Below are positions 55,986 to 64,000 of a DNA stretch of 64,000 nt, piece after piece. The translations under genes and the position numbers were made by a program. The notes beneath the pieces were generated by a model that saw only the letters and a list, made by a program, of their open reading frames with translations, had not been told where the DNA came from and did not search any database. Origin of the DNA: a virus. How positions within the stretch are numbered: the first letter of the stretch is position 1; every line of letters begins with the position of its first letter. The stretch lies in the IMG/VR virus record IMGVR_UViG_3300023223_001361, positions 96,400 to 160,399 of that record. The stretch is one strand, 5' to 3'.

Positions 55986-57776
55986 ATGAGTAAGTTGCGG
56001 ATCACAGAGTTAGATTTCTTACAGATTAGAGATAATCTTAAAGATTTTTTACGAGGACAGGACGAATTTAAAGATTATGATTTTGAAGGTTCGGGTATGT
56101 CCGTACTTTTGGATATTTTGGCTTATAACACACATTACAATGCTTTTTATTTAAATCAAGTCGCTTCTGAGATGTTTTTAGATAGCGCAATTTTAAGAGA
56201 ATCTGTTGTTTCGAGAGCAAAGCATCTTACCTATACCCCACGATCTTCAAGAGCTCCAAATGCTAAACTCACCATTCAGTTTTTTCCGACTGCTTCGCCA
56301 CCTACTATTACTATTCCTTTTGATACAGAATTTAGTGCTATTGTTGATGGAGTAACTTATATTTTTAGAACAAATGATTCTGTTATTGTCGAACAAGATA
56401 CGAATGGTCTATACATTGCAGAAGATGTAGAAATTATAGAAGGTAAAAGGATTATCCAAACTTTTGTCGTTGATAAAAGCGAAGATCAAAGATTCCTATT
56501 AGATAATGATGGAATAGATACAACTACGATTAAAGTTAATGTTCAACCCTCACTAGCCAATACCACAAAAACGGCATATGTTTTAAATGAAGATATTAAT
56601 GTTCTTGATGGGGAATCAACTGTTTATTTTTTGCAAGAAGTAGAACTAGGTAAGTTTGAATTATTTTTCGGAGATGGTTTTATCGGTAGAGATCTTGTTG
56701 ATGGAGAAGTTATAACAGTTGAATATTTGGTAACAAATGGAACATTGGCAAATGCAGCAAGTGAATTTTCTGCAATTAGAAAGATTGCTGGTTTTAGTGG
56801 CACAACTTTGACCACAACTCAAAATGCCTTTGGTGGAGAAGATCCAGAAAGTATAGATTCTATTAAGCACTTAGCTCCTCTTAATTTTGAGGCTCAAGAT
56901 AGAGCTGTTACTAAAAATGATTATGAGACATTAATTAAAACTGATTTTCCAAATATTGAAGCTGTTCGAGTATTTGGTGGTGAAGATAATGATCCTCCAC
57001 AATTTGGTAGAGTATTTATCTCATTGAAACCGATTACCGGAGTTGTTCTTTCGACAAGAACTAAACAGATTATTACTAATAAAGTTGTTACAGATAGAAG
57101 TATTGTGGCTATTGAGCCTGTTTTAATAGATCCAGATTTTACTACAATTGCTATATCAAGTAAAGTAACTTATAGATCCGCAAACACAACAAAACCAGAA
57201 TCAGATCTTCGTAATGAAGTATTAACGAATATTTTAAATTTCGGTGATGAGAATTTAGATAAGTTTGATTCTCATTTTCGGTATACTGTTTTGACTGGAA
57301 TAATTGATGATACAGATATTTCTATTATTAATAATTTAACAACTATACAATTAAAGAAACAGTTTTCTCCAGTTATTAATGTCCCTACACAGTTCGTTTT
57401 ACAATATAATAATCAAATCGATAAAGGCGATTTCACAAATGCACTTCCCACACTTTCAAGTTCAGCTTTTACCATTCGTGGGTTTACGGCTTTCTTTACT
57501 GATGATGGTCAAGGTAATGTTAATGTCTTCCGCTTTGTTGGGACAGAAAGGAGAACTTTAATAGAAAATATTGGAACAATTGATTATGATACAGGCAAAG
57601 TTGTAATTAATAAGTTTGCTCCAGAAGATTTACCAGATGGAGTAACTACAGTTGAAGTTTTTGTTATTCCACAGGAAAATGATATTTTCCCTCTCCGTAA
57701 TCAGATTTTGATTCTTGAGGAGAAAGATGTTTCTGTTGAGATGATTGATGAAAGTAATCCAAGTTTAGACATATAA
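55986..57776 (+). CDS. gp6: baseplate wedge gp6-like
   Basis: The 596-aa protein (T4 gp6 is 660) starts LRITELDFLQIRDNLKDFLR, then FKDYDFEGSGMSVLLDILAY and NTHYNAFYLNQVASEMFLDS, the strongly conserved N-terminal part of gp6. The last third carries the beta domain (FVLQYNNQIDKGDFTNALPT). It forms the wedge ring that dimerises during contraction. Confidence 0.93.
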   Translation: MSKLRITELDFLQIRDNLKDFLRGQDEFKDYDFEGSGMSVLLDILAYNTHYNAFYLNQVASEMFLDSAILRESVVSRAKHLTYTPRSSRAPNAKLTIQFFPTASPPTITIPFDTEFSAIVDGVTYIFRTNDSVIVEQDTNGLYIAEDVEIIEGKRIIQTFVVDKSEDQRFLLDNDGIDTTTIKVNVQPSLANTTKTAYVLNEDINVLDGESTVYFLQEVELGKFELFFGDGFIGRDLVDGEVITVEYLVTNGTLANAASEFSAIRKIAGFSGTTLTTTQNAFGGEDPESIDSIKHLAPLNFEAQDRAVTKNDYETLIKTDFPNIEAVRVFGGEDNDPPQFGRVFISLKPITGVVLSTRTKQIITNKVVTDRSIVAIEPVLIDPDFTTIAISSKVTYRSANTTKPESDLRNEVLTNILNFGDENLDKFDSHFRYTVLTGIIDDTDISIINNLTTIQLKKQFSPVINVPTQFVLQYNNQIDKGDFTNALPTLSSSAFTIRGFTAFFTDDGQGNVNVFRFVGTERRTLIENIGTIDYDTGKVVINKFAPEDLPDGVTTVEVFVIPQENDIFPLRNQILILEEKDVSVEMIDESNPSLDI

Positions 57777-59873
57777 ATGGCTAATAGATTTTTAGATAGA
57801 CCGGGTGAGAAGTTATCCGAATTAATACAGAAGCAATTACCGAGTTTTGTTCGCCAAGACCATCCTAAGATAATTGCTTTTCTTGAAGCATATTATGAGT
57901 GGCTAGATCAACAGGCTCAACCAGTTGGCGGTGCAAAACGAATTCTATTAGAACAAGATATTGATTCTACTCTTGATGAATTTGTTGTCTTTTTCAAAAG
58001 AGAATTTCTTCCTCGGATCCCGGATCAAGCATTAGCCGATAAGCGAAAAATACTCAAAAATATTAAACAGTTTTATCGTGCTAGAGGAACCGAAAAATCA
58101 TTTAAGTTTTTATTTCGTATTCTTTTTGATTCTGATGTAGAGTTTCGTTTTCCCGGAAGAGATATGCTTCGTGCTTCAGATGGAAAGTGGATTAAAGATA
58201 CTTCTATCAAGGTTACTCCAGCAAATGGTGATACAGATCCCTATGATTTTGAAGGAAGGACCGTTCGTGGCCTAACATCTGGTGCCTTTGCTGTTGTTGA
58301 AGTTGTTCGAGCTAAAGAAATTACTGACGGCTTTTTTGTTCATGAGTTGTATTTAAATAGAGCAAGCTTGCGAGGAGTTTTTGAAGCTGGTGAAGAGATT
58401 GCAAATTTTGACTTAAATGTTCAAGGAGATCTTTTAGCTAATGTAGAATTTTTAGTTACTGATATCATACTAACCAATCCAGGTGATGGATATGCAATCG
58501 GGGATGTTATAACTATTGATTCTGTTGATAATCAGGGTGTTGAAGCTAGAGCTAGTGTTTTAGCTATTGATCCGACTGACTTGTCTGATCCATTAAATCC
58601 TACTGGAATCATAACAAAAATAGTTATTAATGATTTCGGTGCTGGTTATACTATTCCACCAATTGTAACTTTTCCGTCACCCATACCTCCCTTTGATGCT
58701 CTTCCTAGTAATACAGCTACAGGAATAGCGGTTATTGGAGGTATGACAGATTACCCAGGTTTCTTTTTGAATGCTGATGGTAAATTAAGTGATTTTAAAT
58801 TTTTACAAGATAGTTTTTTCTTTCAAAAGTTTTCTTATGTACTTATTGTTTCAGAATCTATTGACTTCTACAGAGATGTTGTAAAAGAATTACTTCATCC
58901 TGCTGGGTTAATCTTGTTTGGTCAATTTCAACACACCGATGAAATAGATGTTGGGGTTCAGGTTCCATTAAATGCTTCTGAAGTAACATTGAATATTATG
59001 ACAGAACTTGATGTTTCATTGCAGGGGATTATGACTTTCTTTGATTTGGATATTATATCTGATATACAAAGAGTTGGAAACTTTTTTAATATTGATAATA
59101 CAATAGAATTCCAAAACCCAAATATCATTTTTAGTTCAGATCCTGAGACTGCTAAATGTCTATCAAATTTTGCTAAACCTGGAATGGGAATACAGATATC
59201 AAATAATAGTGGTAATGATGGTTGTTATAATATCCTATCAACAGTTTATGATGTAGGAGCTGGTACAATTTCAATTATAGTTGATAGTTTTAGAGATTTT
59301 CTTCTTGATATTACAATGGCTGGTGGTGGAACAGGTGATTATGTTTACGGAGAAAGAGTATATCAAGGAACTAATAGATTGATTCCAGATGCTTTTGGAT
59401 ATGTAGATAACTGGGATCCAATTGCTGAAGTTTTGAAGATTAATACTTCTTTCGGCACATTTAATTTAGTAGATCCTATCATCGGCGATACTTTTGGAGC
59501 TTCTCATATTGCTGCTATCGTTGGAACTTCCACAACATTCAATCAAGGTCGTTTAGGATTTACTGAATTTCCTCATGCATTACCATTAGGTTTGAGTGTT
59601 CAAAGTTTAGAAAAGAATAAATTTGCTTATCTTCCCTCTGAACAAGATCCAAATCCACCTGTATCAACATTTGATAATCCACCTTTTGGTCCAGGTTCGC
59701 CTGTTCCTGGAGAAGATTCAACAGAGATGTTTGGAGTCAATTCTGGCTATTGGGATACCTTTGCTAATACGCAGATTGGTCATTTCGATAGTTTAATTAT
59801 TGGAGATGTTGAAGATAAGTCTTGGACACCTATAAATACTTCTGCGGCACCAGTTCTCAAAAGTACATTTTAA
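57777..59873 (+). CDS. baseplate wedge protein, gp7/P2 gpI-like candidate
   Basis: In this 698-aa protein the N-terminus reads QLPSFVRQDHPKIIAFLEAY, YEWLDQQ and KNIKQFYRARGTEKSFKFLF, then RILFDSDVEFRFPGRDMLRA. This is a segment found in large wedge proteins of marine T4-type phages and related to P2 gpI. Later parts are beta-rich. Its place directly after gp6 is that of gene 7. Product starts 0 nt after the gp6 stop. Confidence 0.75.
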   Translation: MANRFLDRPGEKLSELIQKQLPSFVRQDHPKIIAFLEAYYEWLDQQAQPVGGAKRILLEQDIDSTLDEFVVFFKREFLPRIPDQALADKRKILKNIKQFYRARGTEKSFKFLFRILFDSDVEFRFPGRDMLRASDGKWIKDTSIKVTPANGDTDPYDFEGRTVRGLTSGAFAVVEVVRAKEITDGFFVHELYLNRASLRGVFEAGEEIANFDLNVQGDLLANVEFLVTDIILTNPGDGYAIGDVITIDSVDNQGVEARASVLAIDPTDLSDPLNPTGIITKIVINDFGAGYTIPPIVTFPSPIPPFDALPSNTATGIAVIGGMTDYPGFFLNADGKLSDFKFLQDSFFFQKFSYVLIVSESIDFYRDVVKELLHPAGLILFGQFQHTDEIDVGVQVPLNASEVTLNIMTELDVSLQGIMTFFDLDIISDIQRVGNFFNIDNTIEFQNPNIIFSSDPETAKCLSNFAKPGMGIQISNNSGNDGCYNILSTVYDVGAGTISIIVDSFRDFLLDITMAGGGTGDYVYGERVYQGTNRLIPDAFGYVDNWDPIAEVLKINTSFGTFNLVDPIIGDTFGASHIAAIVGTSTTFNQGRLGFTEFPHALPLGLSVQSLEKNKFAYLPSEQDPNPPVSTFDNPPFGPGSPVPGEDSTEMFGVNSGYWDTFANTQIGHFDSLIIGDVEDKSWTPINTSAAPVLKSTF

Positions 59874-59880
59874 TAGGTCA

Positions 59881-59888
59881 TATAAATA
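59881..59888 (+). promoter_or_regulatory. T4-type late promoter for gp8
   Basis: TATAAATA exactly, 28 nt before the gp8-like gene at 59917. Confidence 0.7.
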
Positions 59889-59916
59889 ATACAAGGAAAC
59901 CAAAAGGGTATCAAGA

Positions 59917-61644
59917 ATGACTGCTATTGTTAAAAATAAATTTCGTTTATATAATGCGGATTGCTTTAAAAATAGAATTATTGATCCGCCTTTGACAGAA
60001 AATTTATATCTCTTCGTTGGTAAATCTTCCCCATGGCCTACTGTCGTTACTCCTCCATCTAGTGAAACAGCCCCACCACTTCCTCTTGATAGTGTTAAAG
60101 AAGAATATAGAGCGTGGCATGATATGCTTGCTCTCAAAAGAGTTAAATTGGCTGATGTTATTCATGTTATTCGGCGATATAATTGGGATGATACTGGAAA
60201 TACTCAATATATTCCATTTGATGATTGTGATGCTGAATTGTTTCTTCAGCCAACTACTCAAAGAGTAGCAGATGCATCTGCCGGTGGATATACTGCTGGT
60301 GCGTTTTATGTTGTTACTGATGAATTCAATGTATATAAGTGTCTTGGAAATGATACAGATCCAACTGGTAATCCAAATAGACTTTCTACAGATAAACCAA
60401 CTGGGACTGATGTTGATTCTTTCTTTGCTTCTGATGGCTATAAGTGGAAATATATGTATACTCTCCCACATGCAAATGTTTTAAAGTTTATGACTAATGA
60501 TTGGATGCCTGTTGAAACTTTTCTTATAGATCCTGCCCATGATCCAGAAAACTTTCAATTTGCTGTTCAGGGAAATGCAGTTGATGGCGGGGTAGAAGCA
60601 ATTGTAATTGAAAATGTCGGGGCAGGATATCCTGATACTTTTTCTGGAGTAGTTATTCAAGCAGTAACAGCAAGTACATTAACAATTGATCCTGCTACTC
60701 GACCTGGTGAAACTGATGTAGATAATTATTTTAATGACTCTACTATTTTGGTTAATTCTGGCGGCGGCTCTAATGGTGATCGGAAGATTGTAACTAACTA
60801 TGTTGGTGCAACTGGAGTTATGACTTTAGATAGTAGTTTTGCAGTTCTTCCTACTCCTTTTTCAGATACAATTGATAGTTTTCCAACAATTACAATTGTT
60901 GGCGACGGTACAGGATTAATTGGTACACCAGTTGTTATTCCTTCTTCAGGAGAAATTTCAAGTGTTGTTGTTCCAATTCCTCAACCTGGAGAAGAACCAT
61001 TCACACAAGCTACTGCTGCAATTAGTGGTTCTTATTCTGGTCTAGTTACTGTAAATGCCACTGCAAGAGTAATTATTTCACCAAAAGGTGGACACGGTTT
61101 TGATGCAATAAAAGAATTAGGTGGTCATAATATTATGGTAAATGTCCAATTAGAGTTCAATGAAGGTTCTGGTGATTTTCCAATTGCAAATGATTATCGT
61201 AAGATTGGTCTTGTGATCGATGTTGAGAATTTTGGTGGTGGTATTTCGGAAGAAGTTACTCTTACAGCTATGTCTGCTTTAAACTTAACTGGAGTAAATG
61301 GAACCTTTACGCCTGATGAAATTATTGATGTTAATGCTGGAGAAAAACAAGCAATAGTTGTTGAGTACGTTGAATTGACTTCAGGACCAGGTGGAACTGG
61401 AATTTTGAAGTTCTTTCAAGATTTAACAACTGGTTTTGTTGATTTTGCTGATACTGATATTGTTACTGGTTTAAGTAGTGGAGCTGCTGGTGTATCAACA
61501 GAAGTTCCTATCACTGCTCCAGGTGGTGTTATACCACCAGAAGTAGAGCATTTTGAAGGTGATATTCTTTATATTGAACAAAGACGGCCGATTATGAGAG
61601 CCATAGATCAGATAGAAGACATCAAAATCATTGCAGAATTTTAA
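59917..61644 (+). CDS. gp8: baseplate wedge gp8-like, enlarged
   Basis: The 575-aa protein (T4 gp8 is 334) has AIVKNKFRLYNADCFKNRII, ENLYLFVGKSSPWP, HVIRRYNWD and FYVVTDEFNVYKCLGND. GYKWKYMYTLPHANVLKF follows, which is the gp8 pattern. The middle and end hold extra beta domains (AIVIENVGAGYPDTFSGVVI, FTPDEIIDVNAGEKQA). AAGGAAACC lies upstream. It bridges wedge and peripheral proteins. Confidence 0.87.
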   Translation: MTAIVKNKFRLYNADCFKNRIIDPPLTENLYLFVGKSSPWPTVVTPPSSETAPPLPLDSVKEEYRAWHDMLALKRVKLADVIHVIRRYNWDDTGNTQYIPFDDCDAELFLQPTTQRVADASAGGYTAGAFYVVTDEFNVYKCLGNDTDPTGNPNRLSTDKPTGTDVDSFFASDGYKWKYMYTLPHANVLKFMTNDWMPVETFLIDPAHDPENFQFAVQGNAVDGGVEAIVIENVGAGYPDTFSGVVIQAVTASTLTIDPATRPGETDVDNYFNDSTILVNSGGGSNGDRKIVTNYVGATGVMTLDSSFAVLPTPFSDTIDSFPTITIVGDGTGLIGTPVVIPSSGEISSVVVPIPQPGEEPFTQATAAISGSYSGLVTVNATARVIISPKGGHGFDAIKELGGHNIMVNVQLEFNEGSGDFPIANDYRKIGLVIDVENFGGGISEEVTLTAMSALNLTGVNGTFTPDEIIDVNAGEKQAIVVEYVELTSGPGGTGILKFFQDLTTGFVDFADTDIVTGLSSGAAGVSTEVPITAPGGVIPPEVEHFEGDILYIEQRRPIMRAIDQIEDIKIIAEF

Positions 61645-61665
61645 TTAAAAGTAAAAGAGTTTAAT

Positions 61666-64000
61666 ATGCCAGCAATACCTACTGATATAGCACCTTATTT
61701 TGATGATTTTGATATCGATGATCTGTTTCATCGTATATTATTTCGTCCTAGTTTTCCGGTACAAGCTAGAGAACTAACACAAATTCAATCAATGCTTCAA
61801 GAACAATTCAAGAGAATTGGTACTCATTTGTTCAAAGATGGAGCGATGGTTATTCCAGGGTATATTACCTTTGATACTCGTTTTGCTTATGTAAAGGTAG
61901 ATTCAAATGTTGGAGGAATGGCTGAAGAGTCTTTTAGAGAAGAGTTTTTTGAAGGCAGACTTATTCGTAGTGCAACTTCTGGTTTGCTTGCTCAAGTAAT
62001 TACATCAACAGATCCAGATAATAATGGTCATGTAAAGTTATATATCAAATATATGAATCAGGGCTCTGCTGGTGAAATTGTATTTGCTGAAAATGAAACA
62101 TTAACTGCCAAAAATGAAGGTGATGTTGTTCCTACTTTTACAGGCGAAGATGCTCTAGTTATCCCAAATGATTCTCCCGGACCTGGTGATTTGCCAACTG
62201 GTATTGGAACTTCTGCTGTTGTTCGAGAAGGTATTTATTTTGCTAGGGGAATTTTTATTCTAGTAGAAGAACAACTTATTATCGTTTCGGAAGAATCCGA
62301 TACTCCTAGTGTTCGAATTGGACTTAATATTGTTGAGAGCGTGGTTATTCCAGAAGAAGATACTCAACTCAATGATAATGCTCAAGGCAGTCCAAATTTT
62401 GGCGCGCCTGGAGCTCATAGATTAAAAATAGAACTTACTTTAGTTTCAAAAGCTCTTGGAACAGAAGACGATGATGATTTTATTGAACTTCTTCGTTTAC
62501 AAAATGGTCTTGCTCAAAGAATTGTACAATTTACCGATTATAATATTCTTCTTGATACACTAGCTCGCCGAACTTCTGATGAATCGGGTGATTATTCAGT
62601 AAGACCTTGGAAGATTGATGTTCGAGAATACTTTAATGATGGAACAAATAATGGTGTTTTTACCGAAGAAGATTTAGAATTTGATGTTTCATCTGAAGCC
62701 GAACAGTTTTCTGTTGATGTTTTAGATGGTAATGCAGATTCCCATGCTTCTCCAGTGAATCCAGGAAAGTTTCGTCCGGGAACAGATCCCGTAGCATTTC
62801 CTGCTGATCCATTTAATCTTTTAAATTTGATGCAGGCTAAGTATGCTGTATTTTTAGAAGCTGGTAAGGGTTTCATAAGAGGTTTTGAAGTTCTTACTAT
62901 TGCTAAGACTTTATTAGTTGGTAGTAAAGCTAGAGATTTTGCATTTGAAAATAATGCATCAATTTCTGCTCCATTAGGAAATTATGTTCGTGTTAGAAAT
63001 ATTCACGGTATTCCAGATATTGAAAATTTTAAAACTTTAGATATGTATGATGCTCCTTTGGATGATACATCTTTAGCCACCAGAGCTAATACAAACGGAA
63101 ATAAGATTGGAACCTGTCGTGTTAGATCTATAGAATTTCATAGTGGTGATGACGCTGGTGTTCCTTTGAATTTTTCTAATCCAACTTCTGGAACTGGTGT
63201 ATATAGACTTTACCTCTATGACGTTCAAACAGATCCAGGAAAAGATTTTTCTCTTGTGAAATCTTTTCATCATCCTTCTGTAGCTGGATCTCCAGGCGGT
63301 CAAACATTTACTTGTGATGTTGATAATGTTATTATTCCACTTTTAGGTCAAATTACATTAAATGGGACAACTTCTGCTACTGGGGACGCTGGCACACGTT
63401 GGTTTAGCAGAGATAGTCAAAGATTAGCGGCTGATGATTGGCTGTTTGTTGTAACAACTCCTGCTACTGGTGCAGGAGAATTCGTAAAAGTTGCTTTTGA
63501 TCCAATTGCTGATAATGCATTAACTTTGGTTTCTGGTATCACTGGTCATCCAATTCCATCTGTTACTAATGCAAATTTTTCTTTAGCTGCTGCTTTATTA
63601 GAAGATATTGGAAACAATAATTTACTTTATCCACTTCCCCAATCCTTAATTAGAAAAATTAGAGATCAAAGTGATCTTATTGATACAAATTATCTTGTTA
63701 GAAGATTTGAAGCCAAGAAAACTGCTGATGCTGCCGCAGGAACAAGTGTAACCTTTACTTCCGCAGCCAATGAAACCTTTGATTCGTTTTCAAAATCTAG
63801 TTATATTTTATTCCATGAAGATGGCATTGTAATTCCGGTAACATCTAGTAACTTTGAAGTAACGGGACCAAATAGTATTCGATTTAGGGATCTATCTGGT
63901 CTTGGTGTTGGTGTTGGAGATGAAATTGCTGCTGTAATAACAATTAGAAAGAATGAAACTGCTGCTGAAGAAAAAGGAAAAGATTTAGAAACGAATCAAA
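61666..64000 (+). CDS. DUF4815-type virion protein (runs off the window)
   Basis: The frame is open from ATG 61666 to the last base, at least 778 codons with no stop. FHRILFRPSFPVQARELTQI, QSMLQEQFKRIGTHLFKDGA and VIPGYITFD match the DUF4815 N-terminal domain of large T4-type virion proteins in the baseplate/fibre region. Beta-rich domains follow, including repeats with GSA/EFVKVAF. AAAAGAG precedes the start. The C-terminus and any fibre tip are beyond the edge. Confidence 0.85.
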   Translation, partial: MPAIPTDIAPYFDDFDIDDLFHRILFRPSFPVQARELTQIQSMLQEQFKRIGTHLFKDGAMVIPGYITFDTRFAYVKVDSNVGGMAEESFREEFFEGRLIRSATSGLLAQVITSTDPDNNGHVKLYIKYMNQGSAGEIVFAENETLTAKNEGDVVPTFTGEDALVIPNDSPGPGDLPTGIGTSAVVREGIYFARGIFILVEEQLIIVSEESDTPSVRIGLNIVESVVIPEEDTQLNDNAQGSPNFGAPGAHRLKIELTLVSKALGTEDDDDFIELLRLQNGLAQRIVQFTDYNILLDTLARRTSDESGDYSVRPWKIDVREYFNDGTNNGVFTEEDLEFDVSSEAEQFSVDVLDGNADSHASPVNPGKFRPGTDPVAFPADPFNLLNLMQAKYAVFLEAGKGFIRGFEVLTIAKTLLVGSKARDFAFENNASISAPLGNYVRVRNIHGIPDIENFKTLDMYDAPLDDTSLATRANTNGNKIGTCRVRSIEFHSGDDAGVPLNFSNPTSGTGVYRLYLYDVQTDPGKDFSLVKSFHHPSVAGSPGGQTFTCDVDNVIIPLLGQITLNGTTSATGDAGTRWFSRDSQRLAADDWLFVVTTPATGAGEFVKVAFDPIADNALTLVSGITGHPIPSVTNANFSLAAALLEDIGNNNLLYPLPQSLIRKIRDQSDLIDTNYLVRRFEAKKTADAAAGTSVTFTSAANETFDSFSKSSYILFHEDGIVIPVTSSNFEVTGPNSIRFRDLSGLGVGVGDEIAAVITIRKNETAAEEKGKDLETNQ

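Overview
The window is one piece of a low-GC, T4-type contractile-tailed phage genome (myovirus), probably marine. The diagnostic genes are T4-type: primase gp61, late coactivator gp33, helicase loader gp59, ssDNA-binding gp32, RNase H, head-completion gp4 and the baseplate set gp48, gp53, gp27, gp5, gp25, gp6 and gp8. There are several perfect copies of the T4 late promoter TATAAATA, and the coding is dense with ATGA/TAATG overlaps. The host is not identified. The phage carries a one-piece tmRNA, and typical alphaproteobacterial tmRNAs are two-piece, so an alphaproteobacterial source of that gene looks less likely (inference).

Layout. 1-8.5 kb: a secreted metzincin-like protease, then runs of very small early-type genes. 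Four copies of one promoter module drive the first of these. They are followed by a membrane, lipoprotein and coiled-coil block with spanin-like features and a staphylococcal-type nuclease. 8.5-15.7 kb: primase, ThyX, a lipoprotein, a zeta-toxin-like kinase, a B12-dependent ribonucleotide reductase and a RuvC-like resolvase. 15.7-23.5 kb: a leader with a consensus sigma70 promoter and an operon of fourteen small beta-rich tail/fibre-type virion proteins, several sharing one domain. 23.5-38 kb: nucleic-acid and nucleotide metabolism (DEDD exonuclease, metallophosphatase, RNase H, GMP reductase-like enzyme, RNA ligase plus RlaP-like nucleotidyltransferase, PhoH, DNA ligase, dNMP kinase). 38.7-42 kb: an RNA island with a tmRNA, eight tRNAs (Asp, His, Pro, Met, two Ser, Glu, Tyr), a tRNA-like RNA, a tRNA 3' fragment, GroES and an HNH nuclease. 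42-44.3 kb: the T4 module 33-59-32, then a strongly folded candidate ncRNA. 44.3-49.9 kb (minus strand): tail tape-measure/hydrolase, membrane protein, a tail-assembly gene pair with a -1 frameshift site, tube-type protein and two head/neck proteins. 49.9-64 kb (plus strand): the baseplate operon, ending in a DUF4815-type virion protein cut by the window edge.

How it fits together. The middle genes redirect host nucleotides to DNA (RNR, ThyX, dNMP kinase, GMP reductase) and replicate and repair it. The tRNA/tmRNA island with RNA ligase and nucleotidyltransferase would maintain translation. gp33 and TATAAATA promoters switch on the virion genes. The least expected items are the tmRNA overlapping the kinase gene, the about 160-nt structured RNA at 44132-44294, the -1 slippery site at 47317-47323, a 106-nt tRNA-like RNA and a conserved-looking gene interrupted by one TAA. 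Family assignments rest on motif recognition by eye, with no database search.
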